Part shown: one piece after another, positions 44,874-55,897 of the stretch
How positions within the stretch are numbered: position 1 is the first letter of the stretch
Layout: the number at the start of each line of letters is the position of its first letter
DNA from: Megaustenia siamemsis
Lineage: Eukaryota > Mollusca > Gastropoda > Stylommatophora > Ariophantidae
Direction of reading: 5' to 3'
Assembly: GCA_032433765.1 (NCBI GenBank)
Contig: JAVIAB010000049.1
Coordinates: 19,744,406 to 19,808,405 of the forward strand
Length of the DNA stretch: 64,000 nt
The notes under the pieces: generated by a model
The model's input: the letters and a program-made list of their open reading frames with translations, nothing else
Told to the model about the DNA's origin: nothing
The model's database searches: none
Translations under genes and position numbers: made by a program

Positions 44874-47800
44874 CATAATATCCCAGTCGTAACATAATAT
44901 CCCAGTTGTAACATAATATCCCAGTTGTCAAAAATATCCCAGCTGTCAAAAAATACCGAAGTTGTCACAAAATATCTCAGTTGTTACAAAATGCTACAGC
45001 TGTAACAAAACATCCCAGCTGTCATAAAACATCCCAGCGTCATAAACATCAAAGCTGTCACAAAACATCACGGTTGTCACAAAACATCATAGTTGTCACA
45101 AAATATTCCAGCTCTAACAAAATATCTCAGTTGTCAAAAAATATCCCATCTGGAACAATTTTATCACAGTCATAACAAAATATTGCAGATATTACAAAAT
45201 ATTTCAGATGTACAAAATGTCCCAGCAGTTTCAAAATATCCCACAGTAACAAAATATACCAGCAATAACAAAATATCACAGCTGTCACAAAATCTCATTT
45301 GCCACAAAATATTTCAGTTGTCACAAGATATCAAAGCTACAACATACCTGTTGTCAGAAAAACATCCCACATGCAAAAGAGTATACCAGTGGTAAAAAAA
45401 TATTCAAAATGTCACAGCAGTAACAAAATATTCTGAATGTCACAAAATATACAGCAGTACCAAAATATCCCTGATGTATAAAAATAATTCCAGCAGGAAA
45501 AATATATCTCAGTTCACACAAAATATCTTAAGCTGCAAAAAATATCCCAGCTGTCACAGAATATATATTTGTATCAAAATATCACAGCTATCATAAAATA
45601 TTCCAGATGTCACAAAATATCCCAGAAGTCACAAAATATCCAAGAAGTCACAAAATATCCCAGCAGTAATAAAATATACAGCTGTCACAAAATATCCCAG
45701 CTATCACAAAATCATGCAGCTGTCACAAAATCATGCAGCTGTCACAAAATATCTGTTATCACAAAATATCACAGCTGTCATAAAGTAATTCATTTTTCAT
45801 AAAATATACCAGCTGTCATAAAATATACCAGCTGTCAAAATATACCGCTGTCATAAAATATCTCAGCTGTCATAAAATATCTCAGCTGTCACAAAATATC
45901 TCAGCTGTCACAAAATATCTCAGCTGTCACAAAATATCTCAGCTGTCACAAAATATCTCAGCTGTCACCAAATATCTCAGCTGTCACAAAATATCACAGC
46001 AGTCACAAAATATCACAGCAGTCACAAATCTAACAGCTTTAACAAAATCTAACAGCTTTAACAAAATATCCCAGTCATAACAAAATATCCCAGTCGTAAC
46101 AAAATATCCCAGTCGTAACAAAATATCCCAGTCGTAACAAAATATCCCAGTCGTAACAAAATATCCCAGTCGTAACAATATATCCCAGTCGTAACAATAT
46201 ATCCCAGAACATAACAAAATAACCCAGTCGTAACATAACATCCCAGTCGTAACATAACATCCCAGTCGTAACATAACATCCCAGTCGTAACATAACATCC
46301 CAGTCGTAACATAATATCCCTGTCGTAACATAATATCCCAGCTGTCACAAAATATCCCAGCTGTCACAAAATACCTAAGTTGTCACAAAATGTCTCAGTT
46401 GTTACAAAATGCTACAGCTGTAACAAAAAATCCAGCTGTCATAAAACATCCCAGCTGTCATAACATCCCAGCTGTCATAAACATCCCAGCTGTCACAAAA
46501 CATCACGGTTGTCACAAAACATCACAGTTGTCACAAAACATCACAGTTGTCACAAAACATCACAGTTGTCACAAAACATCACAGTTGTCACAAAATATCC
46601 ATCTGTAACAAAATATCTCAGTTGTCAGAAAATATCCCATCTGGAACAATTTTATCACAGTCATAACAAAATATTCCAGATGTTACAAAATATTTCAGAT
46701 GTCACAAAATGTCCCAGCAGTTACAAAATACCCAACAATAACAAAATTACCAGCAATAACAAATTATCACAGCTGTCACAAAATCTCATTGCCACAAATA
46801 TCTCAGTTGTCACAAGATATCAAAGCTACAACACACCTGTTGTCAGAAAACATCCACATGCAAAAGAGTATACAGTGGTAAAAAAAATATTTCAACTGTC
46901 ACAAAAGTCACAGCAGTAACAAATATTCTGAATGTCACAAAATATTCCAGCAGTACCAAAATATCCCTGATGTAATAAAATATATTCCAGCAGTAAAAAT
47001 ATATCTCAGTTCACACAAAATATCAAGCTGCAAAAATATCCAGCTAACACTAATATATTATTGTCACAAAAATATCACAGCTATCATAAAATATTCCAGA
47101 TGTCAAAAATATCCCGGAAGTCACAAAATATCCCAACAGTAATAAAATATCACAACAGTAAGAAAATATATAGCTGTCACAAAATATCCCAGTTATCACA
47201 AAATCATGCAGCTGTCACAAATATCTGTTATCACACCAAAATCACAGCTGTCATAAAGTAATTCATTTTTCATTAAATATACCAGCTGTCACAAAATATC
47301 TCAGCTGTCACAAAATATCTCAGCTGTCACACATATCTCAGCTGTCACAAAATATCTCAGCTGTCACAAAATATCTCAGTTGTTACAAAATCTTACAGCT
47401 TAACAAAATATCCCAGTCGTAACATAATATCCCAGTCGTAACATAATATCCAGTCGTAACATGATATCCAGTCGTAACATGATATCCCAGTCATCAAAAA
47501 TAACCCAGCTGTCACAAAAATCCCAGCTGTCAAAAAATACTAAGTTGTCACAAAATGTCTCAGTTGTTACAAAACGCTACAGCTGTAACAAAACATCCCA
47601 GCTGTCACAAAACATCACGGTTGTCACAAAATATCCCAGCTGTAACAAAATATCTTTTTTCAGAAAATATCCATCTGGAACAGTTTTATCACAGTCAATA
47701 ACAAAATATTCCAGATGTTACAAAATATTTAGATGTCACAAATATCCCAGCTATCACAAATCATGCAGCTGTCACAAAATATCTGTTATCACAAAATATC

Positions 47801-48690
47801 ACAGCTGTCATAAAGTAATTCATTTTCATAATATATACCAGCTGTCACAAAATATCTCAGCTGTAACAAAATGTCTCAGTTGTTACAAAATCTTACAGCT
47901 TTAACAAAATATCCCAGCTACAACAAAACATCCCAGCTGTCATAAAACATTCAAGCTGTCACAAAATATCACAGTTGTCACAAAATATGTCAATAATCAT
48001 AAATATCCCAGCTGCAACATTTTATTCCAGTCATAAAAAATATTCCAGCTGTCACAAAATATACAATTTGTCATAAAAATTCCAGCTGTACCACAATATA
48101 CCAGCTGTAAAAAAAATATCCAGCAACAAAATATATATCAGTTCACAAAAAAAAATCCCAACTGTAACAAAATATCCAAGTTGTCACAAAATCTTCTAGC
48201 TGTCATAAAATATCAGTTATCATAAAATATCCCAGATGTCACATAAACATCCAGCAGTAACAAAATATCACAGCTGTCACAAAATAGCCAAAGGACACAA
48301 AAAACCCAGCAAATATCCCAGCTGTCACAAAATTTAGTTCTCACAAAATATGCCTGCTGTTACAAAATATTAAAGTTGTCACAAAATATTAAAGCTGTAA
48401 CAAATTATCTCAGTTGTCAAAGTATTTCAGTTGTCACAAAGTATTTCAGTTGTCACAAAACATCACAGCAGTAACAATATATCCAGTTGTAACAAAATAT
48501 CGCAATTGTCACAAAATATCCCAGCTGTCACAAAATATCTCCGCTATAACATAATGAACAGTTGTCAAAAATGTACAGCTGTAACAAATATCCCAGCTGC
48601 AACAAAACATCCCAGCTGTCAAAATATTCAGCTGTCCAAAAAACACAGCTGTCATATAACATCCTAGTTGTCACAAAAGATCACAGATGT
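44874..48690 (+). repeat. 19-bp satellite array B, about 3.8 kb
   Basis: The same unit family as array A, about 200 units by length. It contains homogenised runs: CAGCTGTCACAAAATATCT near 45,850-46,000, and a CpG-bearing variant CAGTCGTAACAAAATATCC near 46,060-46,330. The latter has no stop on the minus strand and so produces a 127-codon artefact frame. Internal duplicated blocks (45,090-45,840 versus 46,600-47,280) indicate higher-order duplication. Confidence 0.97.
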
Positions 48691-48769
48691 TCCCTTCTCC
48701 TGACATGACCCCAAGTGATGAATGTCTCCTGATGTTGGAAATTAGCTTTAATTTTTTATGTGGCCTCTT

Positions 48770-48995
48770 TTAGAACATCCTAATTATTCTTTTAGAACAT
48801 CCTAATTATTCTTTTAGAACATCCCCATTACTCTTTTTAACATTCCATTACTCTTTTAGAATACCCTTGATACTTTTTTTTAGAACATCCACATTACTCT
48901 TTTAGAATATCCCCATTACTCTTTCAGAATATCCCGTTAGTCTTCCAGAATATCCCTTTAGTCTTTTAGAATACCCTCGTTACTCTTTTAGAACA
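48770..48995 (+). repeat. About 22-bp minisatellite, copy B
   Basis: Corresponds to 28,085-28,325, with units 'ttagaacatcctaattattc' and 'ttagaatatccccattactc'. It differs in unit number and several indels. Confidence 0.85.
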
Positions 48996-49055
48996 TCATC
49001 TATTACAAAAGTTGGACACAACTCAAAATAACAAAATTAATATTAAAAAGCTGCT

Positions 49056-49435
49056 TTATAGAATTGTTGGATTTTTATGTTCTGTGATGGCTCTCTCGCA
49101 GTACTTTCTAACCATAGCATATGCATCAGGGGCAGACAACAATCCTGGACATGCAACTGCTGAAATGTAGAGTATCTATAAGCAACCATCACTATTCCTT
49201 TGTTGTTACATCACATGACTTCATCTCAAGTTTATGTAGATTTGGACAGTGCATAGATAAGGCATACAGTCCATCATGTTATGTCACATTTACCTATGTC
49301 CAACAAGCAAAGTCTTGAGCAGTTTTGTGCCAGAAAATCTAAGCCAATGTCTGAGATAGCCTCACAGCCCTGAGCGTTGAAGTAGCATAGCTTGTTGTAG
49401 ATCTTAGTAATGTGAATGATCCCTTGGTCTGACAC
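49056..49435 (-). pseudogene. FBXL7-like terminal exon, copy B, frameshifted
   Basis: Aligns end to end with 28,382-28,768, including the acceptor 'taccaag' at 49,436-49,442. The frame from the acceptor reads VSDQGIIHITKIYNKLCYF, NAQGCEAISDIGLDFLAQNC, SRLCLLDIGKCDIT and then stops, because 2 bases present in copy A ('catcgtctgtt' versus 'catcatgtt') are missing. Further small deletions occur near 49,130 and 49,203. NAQGCEAIS and LDIGKC fit the FBXL leucine-rich repeat consensus better than the copy A versions. It is either a decaying duplicate or an allele with sequence errors. Confidence 0.8.
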
Positions 49436-49790
49436 CTTGGTAAACATGAAAAAATGTGTAAAATGTTTATAACAGGCCTTTGAGCAATTATATATGTAAA
49501 TGTTTGTAAATAGTCCATATAAATATCTGTCAACAATTTTATTATTTTCTTTAAATTTTAAACATTGTACATAAACATAACACTAGTAAACATGTACAAC
49601 TTAAACATCATTCTTTTAATATATGGAGGAATAATGATGTTAGTGGTCATATTTTTTATGACCAACAGGACTTTTATAAAAGTCGTGACCAGAATCAAGC
49701 AATGCTGCACTACCTTTTCACATAAAATGGTAGATGTGTAAATACATTTTTGAAGCAGGCCATATATAAATATGTAAATATTTTAACAGT
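49436..49790. other. Putative intron, copy B
   Basis: Matches 28,769-29,113. At about 49,780 the 'aaatattttaacagtgac' is the empty site of the SINE-like insertion at 29,124. Confidence 0.6.
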
Positions 49791-51065
49791 GACACAAATT
49801 CTATCACGAAGCTTATTTAAACTAATCAATGAGAAAATCTTTAAAAACATCACAAGATGCCAGGCATAAACTATAATGGAATGATAGTCAGTACCTAAGA
49901 TATGCTGATGATATTGTATTACTAGCAGAAAATCCTTAGATCTACATCAATTACTAAATGAAATAAACATGTTAAGCAAAAAATATGGATTAGATATGAA
50001 TATCAAAAAGACTAAAACTATGATCATAACAAAGAAAGTACTCAAAACCTACAAGTCGATATCAAATTTCAAGAAATACACCTGAAGACAGTTCAAAGCT
50101 ACAACTACTTTGAACATACTATGACCAGTGGTGGAAAATGTCAAACTGGAGGGAAAAAAAATAGAAAAATGGCAAAAAGTAATTTTAATGTCATAAGAAA
50201 TATACTAACATCAAAACAAATAAAGCAGGGCTAAAACTAAGAATAGCAAAATGTTATATCTTCTCAACATTCATGTATGGTGCTGAAAGATGGACATTAG
50301 ACAAGAAAACAGAACAGAAAATTTAAGCTTTTCAGATGTGGATTTATAGAAGAATAGGAAGAATTGAAAGAAAGAAAAGAAAACAAATGATTCTTCTTCT
50401 TCTTTCCTTCCTCATTTGCCTTTCAGCATCGAGGGGAGATATAATTTGCAGTCTTTTGCTCTTCTGTTCGCCTCGGCTGCTGTTATGTTTCCTAGTGCTT
50501 CTATATTCCATCCATCCATCTTTTTGTGGGCGACCATTGGGTCTGGTATTCTCACATTTGTTGAAGGCTCGTTGTGTTCTGATTTTTCTGTTTTGTCATG
50601 CGGCCAAAAATTGTATCTGTTGTTTCTTTATATATTCTATGACAGGGGCTATTCCTAGCTTTCTCCTCAGTTTTTCATTTCTGACCTTTTCTTTCAGACT
50701 GTTTCCTGTCATTCGTCTGACACATTTCATCATAGAAGAGGTTATTTTTCTTGTTCTTGCATCTTGAGTCCAGGTCTGGCATTGTAGCACAACGTTGGGA
50801 TGAAGATTGTATTGTATAGTGCTCATTTTGCCTCTAGCGCTATTTCCTTGTTGGACAATAGTGGTGATAACTGTCCAATAATTGGATTGACAAACAAATG
50901 ATGAAGTGAAGTCTTAAAACAACTAAAAATTAAAAGAGAACTACTTAACACAATTCAAGCAAGACAAATGAGATTTTTGAGACATGTTAAAAGACACTAT
51001 GGTCTACTAAAAGTAATCTTGGAAGGGAAAATGCAATGTAAAAGAAGAAAGGTAGACCAAGACTA
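49791..51065 (+). pseudogene. LINE D remnant, copy B, split by LINE E
   Basis: Same as 29,412-30,700. It includes RYADDIVLLAENP (motif C), MWIYRRIGRIERKKRKQ, and after the insertion KRELLNTIQARQMRFLRHVK and LEGKMQCKRR. It then jumps at 51,065 to a sequence that in copy A lies about 380 bp further on, so the C-terminal 'QARDRAE' part is missing here and is found at 52,694-52,790 instead. Confidence 0.75.
50392..50892 (-). mobile_element. LINE E insertion, copy B
   Basis: Flanked by aacaaatgat at 50,382-50,391 and 50,893-50,902. The minus strand encodes QTWTQDARTRKITSSMMKCV and RRMTGNSLKEKVRNEKLRRK. It then reads LGIAPVIEYIKKQQIQF. These are conserved blocks downstream of RT in a common invertebrate LINE type. 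This copy keeps a longer frame than copy A. Confidence 0.85.
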
Positions 51066-51516
51066 ATATGGACAAGTAAACATCAGTAACATCTGTGATT
51101 GATATTCTCACAGTGGAAAGTTTTGAGCCTAAAGCAATTCACAATTCTCTGTGGAATTTGTTTGAAGAGGAAGTTTCAATCTCAAGTTATGGCAGTCTTG
51201 ACACAGAGGAGAGGTTGTTAGTTCAAATTCGACTGTACAAGTTGGAATTTTTATTTGTGATTTCTCTCTGTGACAACCACCCCTGGTCTCACAGTGAGGT
51301 CTGGCTTGAAACGTCAATTACACATTAACAGAAAAAAATATAAGTACCTCTGAAGATGGAGTTATCTTGCCTGAGTGGCGAGGGACCCCTGTGCACATGG
51401 CTGCCAGAGTAAAATGAATTAACATGCAAAGTTCAGTTCCTAGGCTATAGGGACTTCGCCTCAGGTGAAAGCTGTGAATGCAGAAAAAAAAATATGTCTA
51501 TACTGTACTTTTTTGG

Positions 51517-51807
51517 TTAACTCTTTCCATATGGAAGCTTTTTATTTACACAACAGAAGAGATTTCAGAGACAAAATTGTTCATGGTTTAAGAATCAATC
51601 TATATATTTATATTTATCTAACATATAACATATTATATATGAATGTTTAGATAATTGAACAAGATATAAGGATATAAGATATGTAAAAAGAATATGGTTT
51701 GATGGCCTTCACACTAATCAAATTGAGCATGGCGCACTATACGGCGAAACGTACGTTGCCGAAATCGCATTGGCGCACAGTGCGGCGAAACGTATGGAAA
51801 GAGTTAA
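51517..51807. mobile_element. TTAA MITE, copy B1
   Basis: TTAACTCTTTCCATATGG at the left and the inverted 'cgtatggaaagagttaa' at the right. Here the two ends match at 15 of the first 17 positions, better than in copy A. It is an empty-site comparator for the LINE at 53,484: it reads 'acaacagaagagatttcaga' without interruption at about 51,551. Confidence 0.7.
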
Positions 51808-52625
51808 TGTAATAAATCATTTTAAAGAAAAATCTGAGTACAAATGTTTGCGGTGATAAAAATAGCATGATACACATTACACGTAGATCAATATTTTTTA
51901 TTACAAATATTTGACTGTTAAACTTGTAAATGCAGGTGGTTGGTGAGCTGGTACAAGATGGTACTTACATCAATTTCAGGACTAATGTTTTCTTCAAGGC
52001 GGTGTCTTTTTAGTAATTGCTATCCTACCTTGGGTTTATACTTTTCTTCAAAGTTGAGTAGGTAGAATCTTAGTGAAGAATGAGAAGCTCGGCCAGAATA
52101 AGGACATATGACAAAGTACACCAAAAACCCTGTGTGCCATCTGATGACACTGCAGGGCATTAGAAGTAAGACAGTCATAGAAATATATGAGTACTAACAT
52201 ACTTTCCCAAAAATCCAACAACTTTAAAAATAAAGAGACACTAGAATGTAAAATCCTTCATTATCTTTTACCTTTTGCCACAATGAGGTAACGTAGAGTC
52301 TTCCATAATTTGGCCACTCTTGCATGCCTAGATCAGCTACACTTTTGCAAGCACTCAGTCTCAGTTCTCGTAAGCTTGTCGAACGAATAATTTTTAATTG
52401 TTTAATGACATGACATAAAGAGAATAATTAAAGTTACAAAGAAAACAAGTTTTAAACAGTTAAACTGAATATTTGTATATTTAGTGAATATTTATTTATT
52501 GTATAGAATATTATTTATTAACTGAATATTTATTTATTTTATGCTCCATGTGAATGCAAATCTATAACAGTGAAATATACCAGATGGCCTATTAAAATCA
52601 ATATTCATAGCCTTACCAAAGAAAT

Positions 52626-52698
52626 GGGGTGCTGCAATGGCTCAGTGGTTAGTGAACTGAAATACCAAAGACAAGAGGTAGGGTTCAATCCCTACAAC
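52626..52698 (+). mobile_element. tRNA-derived SINE head with canonical A and B boxes
   Basis: A box TGGCTCAGTGGTTAG (52,638-52,652) and B box GGTTCAATCCC (52,682-52,692) match the Pol III promoter consensus almost perfectly. The T-arm stem 'ggtaggg/ccctac' pairs. The acceptor and anticodon arms are poor, so it is not a tRNA gene. It is joined directly to a LINE D C-terminal piece ('caaagcaagagacagagcag') at 52,694, suggesting recombination. It occupies the place of the SINE in copy A but is a different sequence. Confidence 0.65.
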
Positions 52699-53435
52699 AT
52701 CAAAGCAAGAGACAGAGCAGAAAAGTGCTCCATGGTAGCCAACTTTGGATGCTGAGACAGCATTTAATGAGTGACATAAATGAAAATGTCAAATAAAATT
52801 TATACTTAGCTCTCTATGTAAACAATTTAAACTGATAAGCTGTGAACATTCTGTGTCTGAACTGCACAATTTTTATAAAATGTATTGTTTCCAATCTAAA
52901 GCAAGATTCTTTTTTTTTTCTCTTCCAAAAAATAGATTCCACAGTCTGGTGTCACATGCTTCCTTGTATTAGTTATCAAAATGGTGGATGCACTGGATAC
53001 ATTTCAGAAGCTATAAGCTGTGATTGAAATTCTCACAGTGGAAAGTTTGAGCCTAAAGCAATTCACAATTCTCTGTGGAATTTGCTTGAAGAGGAAGTTT
53101 TCAATCTCAAGTTATGGCAGTCTTGTCACAGAGGAGAGGTTGTTAGTTCAGATCTGACTGTACAAGTGGGAATTTTTATTTGTGATTTCTCTCTGTGACA
53201 ACCACCCCTGGTCTCAACAGTGAGGCCTGGATTGAAACGTCAATTACACATCAACAGAAAAAACATGAGTACCTCTGAGGAGTTATCTGCCTGAGTGGCG
53301 AGGAGCCCTTGTGCACATGGCTGCCAGGGTAAAATGAATTAACATGCAAAATTCAGTTCCTAGGCTATCGGGACTTCACCTCAGGTGAAAGCTGTGAATG
53401 CAGAAAAAAAATATGCCTATACTGTACTTTTTTGG
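52699..53435. other. LINE D tail and shared block, unit B2
   Basis: 52,694-52,790 encodes KARDRAEKCSMVANFGC, the LINE D end. The rest matches 30,851-31,500. Together with 53,436-55,235 it forms a second copy of the 1.45-kb block that copy A has once. Confidence 0.6.
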
Positions 53436-53483
53436 TTAACTCTTTCTGTACGGAAGCTTTTAATTGACGCAACAGAAGAGATT

Positions 53484-54234
53484 GTCACACTCGACAGGAA
53501 TAGTAGGTAACAGAACCCGGTCATGGTTAATGCTGAGGTCAACAGTTTCATCTGCGATAACACCAATGAGAAAGATGCAGTCATCTATACAGACGGATCT
53601 GTAAGACGACACGAAAGAAGTGCATGGGCATTTACAGCACGCTCGGCAGGCAGAATAACCGAGGAAGACAGTGGTGCATACGCCATGATCACGAGTAGCA
53701 TAACAATGGAGGTGATGGCAGTGACCAAGGCATTCAAATGGTTAGAATCACAAGACTACATCCACGCATGTATACTGAGTGATTCGATGAGCAAGATAAA
53801 AAAAGTGGAGGCGGGCTTTGTACGCATGCAATGGGTATTTTCTTTGCAGAAATCCAAAATACGTAAGGTCACCTTTGTCTATGTCCCTGGACATGCGGGA
53901 GTACGGGGAAATGAGAGAGCGGACAGGTTGGCTAGCTGCGCTGAAGACGGGCAACCAATGGATCGGGCGGACATCATCAATGCACTCCGAGATGTGGGAA
54001 GAGCACAGGACTTCGACAAACACAGATCAACGTTGCTTCTTCGGATGATGGAAATGGGAGTTAAGATGGGCACAGCCAGAAATGAGAAACTTGGTGGCCA
54101 TGTAAGAAGACTTATCAACCAATATAGAACTGGAGTCGTCAGTCGCTGGACACTGAGGGAATTGCTGAGGAGGGGATCTGAGCACCTATGGACATGTTCG
54201 GAGTGCAATGATGATGACCCGCAAATAACTCAAT
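53484..54234 (+). mobile_element. 5'-truncated I-like LINE copy (751 bp) inside a MITE
   Basis: Flanked by aacagaagagatt at 53,471-53,483 and 54,235-54,247 (exact 13-bp target duplication). The uninterrupted site is present at about 31,531-31,550 and 51,551-51,570. The insert starts within the RT-RNase H linker and ends with the family 3' end 'caaataactcaat'. Its coding frame is still open. Exact TSD, open frame and absence from sister blocks mark it as the youngest datable insertion in the window. Confidence 0.97.
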
Positions 54235-54236
54235 AA
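53523..54236 (+). CDS. RNase H domain and tail of a truncated I-like LINE, frame intact
   Basis: 238 codons open to the natural stop. The RNase H catalytic set is complete: DAVIYTDGSVRR (D), TMEVMAVTKAF (E), ACILSDSMS (D) and VYVPGHAGVRGNERAD (H/D). It ends MWTCSECNDDDPQITQ-like (WTCSECNDDD). Relative to the complete element it has the G that restores the frame at 53,710, and lacks three codons in the 'SCAVVEDG' segment (SCAEDG). With no promoter or RT it should be inert. It shows what the source element's RNase H looks like unbroken. Confidence 0.85.
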   Translation: MVNAEVNSFICDNTNEKDAVIYTDGSVRRHERSAWAFTARSAGRITEEDSGAYAMITSSITMEVMAVTKAFKWLESQDYIHACILSDSMSKIKKVEAGFVRMQWVFSLQKSKIRKVTFVYVPGHAGVRGNERADRLASCAEDGQPMDRADIINALRDVGRAQDFDKHRSTLLLRMMEMGVKMGTARNEKLGGHVRRLINQYRTGVVSRWTLRELLRRGSEHLWTCSECNDDDPQITQ

Positions 54237-54247
54237 CAGAAGAGATT

Positions 54248-55325
54248 TCGGAGACAAAATTGTTCATGGTTTAAGAATCAATCTATATATTTATATTTAT
54301 CTAACATATAACATATTATATATGAATGTTTAGATAATTGAACAAGATATAAGGATATAAGATATGTAAAAAGAATATGGTTTGATGGCCTTCACACTAA
54401 TCAAATTGAGCATGGCGCACTATACGGCGAAATGTACGTTGCTAGAATCGCATTGGCGCACAGTGCGGCGAAACATATGGAAACAGTAATAATAATAATA
54501 AGAGTAAATGTAATAAGTCATTTTAAAGGAAAAAATCTGAGTACAAATGTTTGCGGTGATAAAAATAGCATGATACACATTACTCGTAGACCAATATTTT
54601 TTATTACAAATATTTCACTGTTAAACTTGTAAATGCAGGTGGTTGGTGAGCTGGTACAAGATGGTACTTACTCACATCAATTTCAGGACTAATGGTTTCT
54701 TCAAGGTCTTTTCAATATTTGCTATACTACCTTGGGTTTATACTTTTCTTCAAAGTTGAGTAAGGTAGAATTTTATGTGAAGAATGAAAAGCTCAGCCAG
54801 AATAAGGACATATGAAAAAGTACACCGAAAACCCTGTGTGCCATCTGATGACACTGCAGGGCATTAGAAGTAAGACAGTCATAGAAATATATGAGTACTA
54901 ACATACTTTTCCCAAAACCCCATAACTATTAAAAATGAAGAGACATTAGAATGTAAAATCCTTAATTACCTTTTCACATTTTGCCACAGTGATGTAACGT
55001 AGAGTCTTCTGTAATTTGGCCACTCTTGCATGCCTAGATCAGCTACACTTTTGCTATTACTCAGTCTCAGTTCTCATAAGCTTTTCGAAAGAAGAATTTT
55101 TAAATTGTTTAATGACATGACATTTGTAAAATTACAAAGAAAACAAAGTTTTAAACAGTTAAACTGAATATTTGTATATTTAGTGAATATTTATTTATTG
55201 TATAGAATACTATTTATTAACTGAATATTTATTTATTTTATGCTCCATGTGAATGCAAATCTATAACAAGTGAAATATACCAGATGGCTTATTAAAATTA
55301 ATATTCATAGCCTTACCAAACAATT
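54248..55325. other. Remaining MITE half and shared non-coding block, unit B2
   Basis: 54,248-54,500 completes the MITE; its right end is altered by a 'taataataataa' expansion replacing 'gagttaatg'. 54,490-55,235 matches 31,792-32,515. No gene. Confidence 0.6.
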
Positions 55326-55585
55326 GGGGAACCGTGATAGCTCAGTTGTTAGTAAACTGGACTACAAAGGACAAGAGGTAGATTTTCTATATCAACTGAT
55401 GGCTTCCAGGTCACCAGCCTTTAATGGGTACCGGATTTTTTTTCTTGGAATGTAAAGTGGCACGGGCATAATATTGACCACATTACCCCAAAAATCATGT
55501 GCCGAGGGTCTATAAAATTTATGGTCACTAACACCATATTCCCTATATGCCACTTGGTGTGACAGGGGTACTTTACCTTTTTTTG
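55326..55585 (+). mobile_element. tRNA-derived SINE (copy B)
   Basis: Copy of 32,858-33,118 with A box 'tagctcagttgttag'. Its B-box region has changed to 'gtagattttctatatc', so internal promoter strength should be reduced. It has the same T-rich 3' end. Confidence 0.75.
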
Positions 55586-55637
55586 TACCAAAAGAAATCT
55601 GGTACGATTTAATGTGATGGTCATCGCACAATAAGCT

Positions 55638-55897
55638 TATGAGTCACATGTTCAAGATAGTATTAGGAATCATCATGCGAAGAGCGCAAAACAAAATCAG
55701 TCTAAAAATTAGTGATGAAAAGTGATTTTATTGGAGGTAAAGGTATGAACAATGACATATACATCATAAGATCTTTAATAGAAAGAGCCACAGAGGTGAA
55801 AACAGATATATGTTTCATAGACAAAGCATTTGATAAAGTAAAACACCAAGAAATAAGCAAATTTTTAGAAGGCATAAAAGTTGTCATCAAAGATTAG
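55638..55897 (+). pseudogene. LINE RT fragment, copy B
   Basis: Matches 33,165-33,437: MFKIVLGIIMRRAQNKISLK, GGKGMNNDIYIIRSLIE and ICFIDKAFDKVKH. 'YT' plus neighbouring bases of motif A are deleted in frame (6 bp). Non-functional. Confidence 0.8.

Noticed and set aside
45984..46367. 127-codon minus-strand frame with repeated YFVTTGIFCYDWDILLRL
   Set aside because: It is the reverse translation of a homogenised satellite variant that happens to lack the minus-strand TGA. It is not a membrane protein gene.
52626..52698. tRNA gene
   Set aside because: Good A and B boxes and T arm, but no acceptor stem pairing and no clear anticodon loop; better explained as a SINE head.
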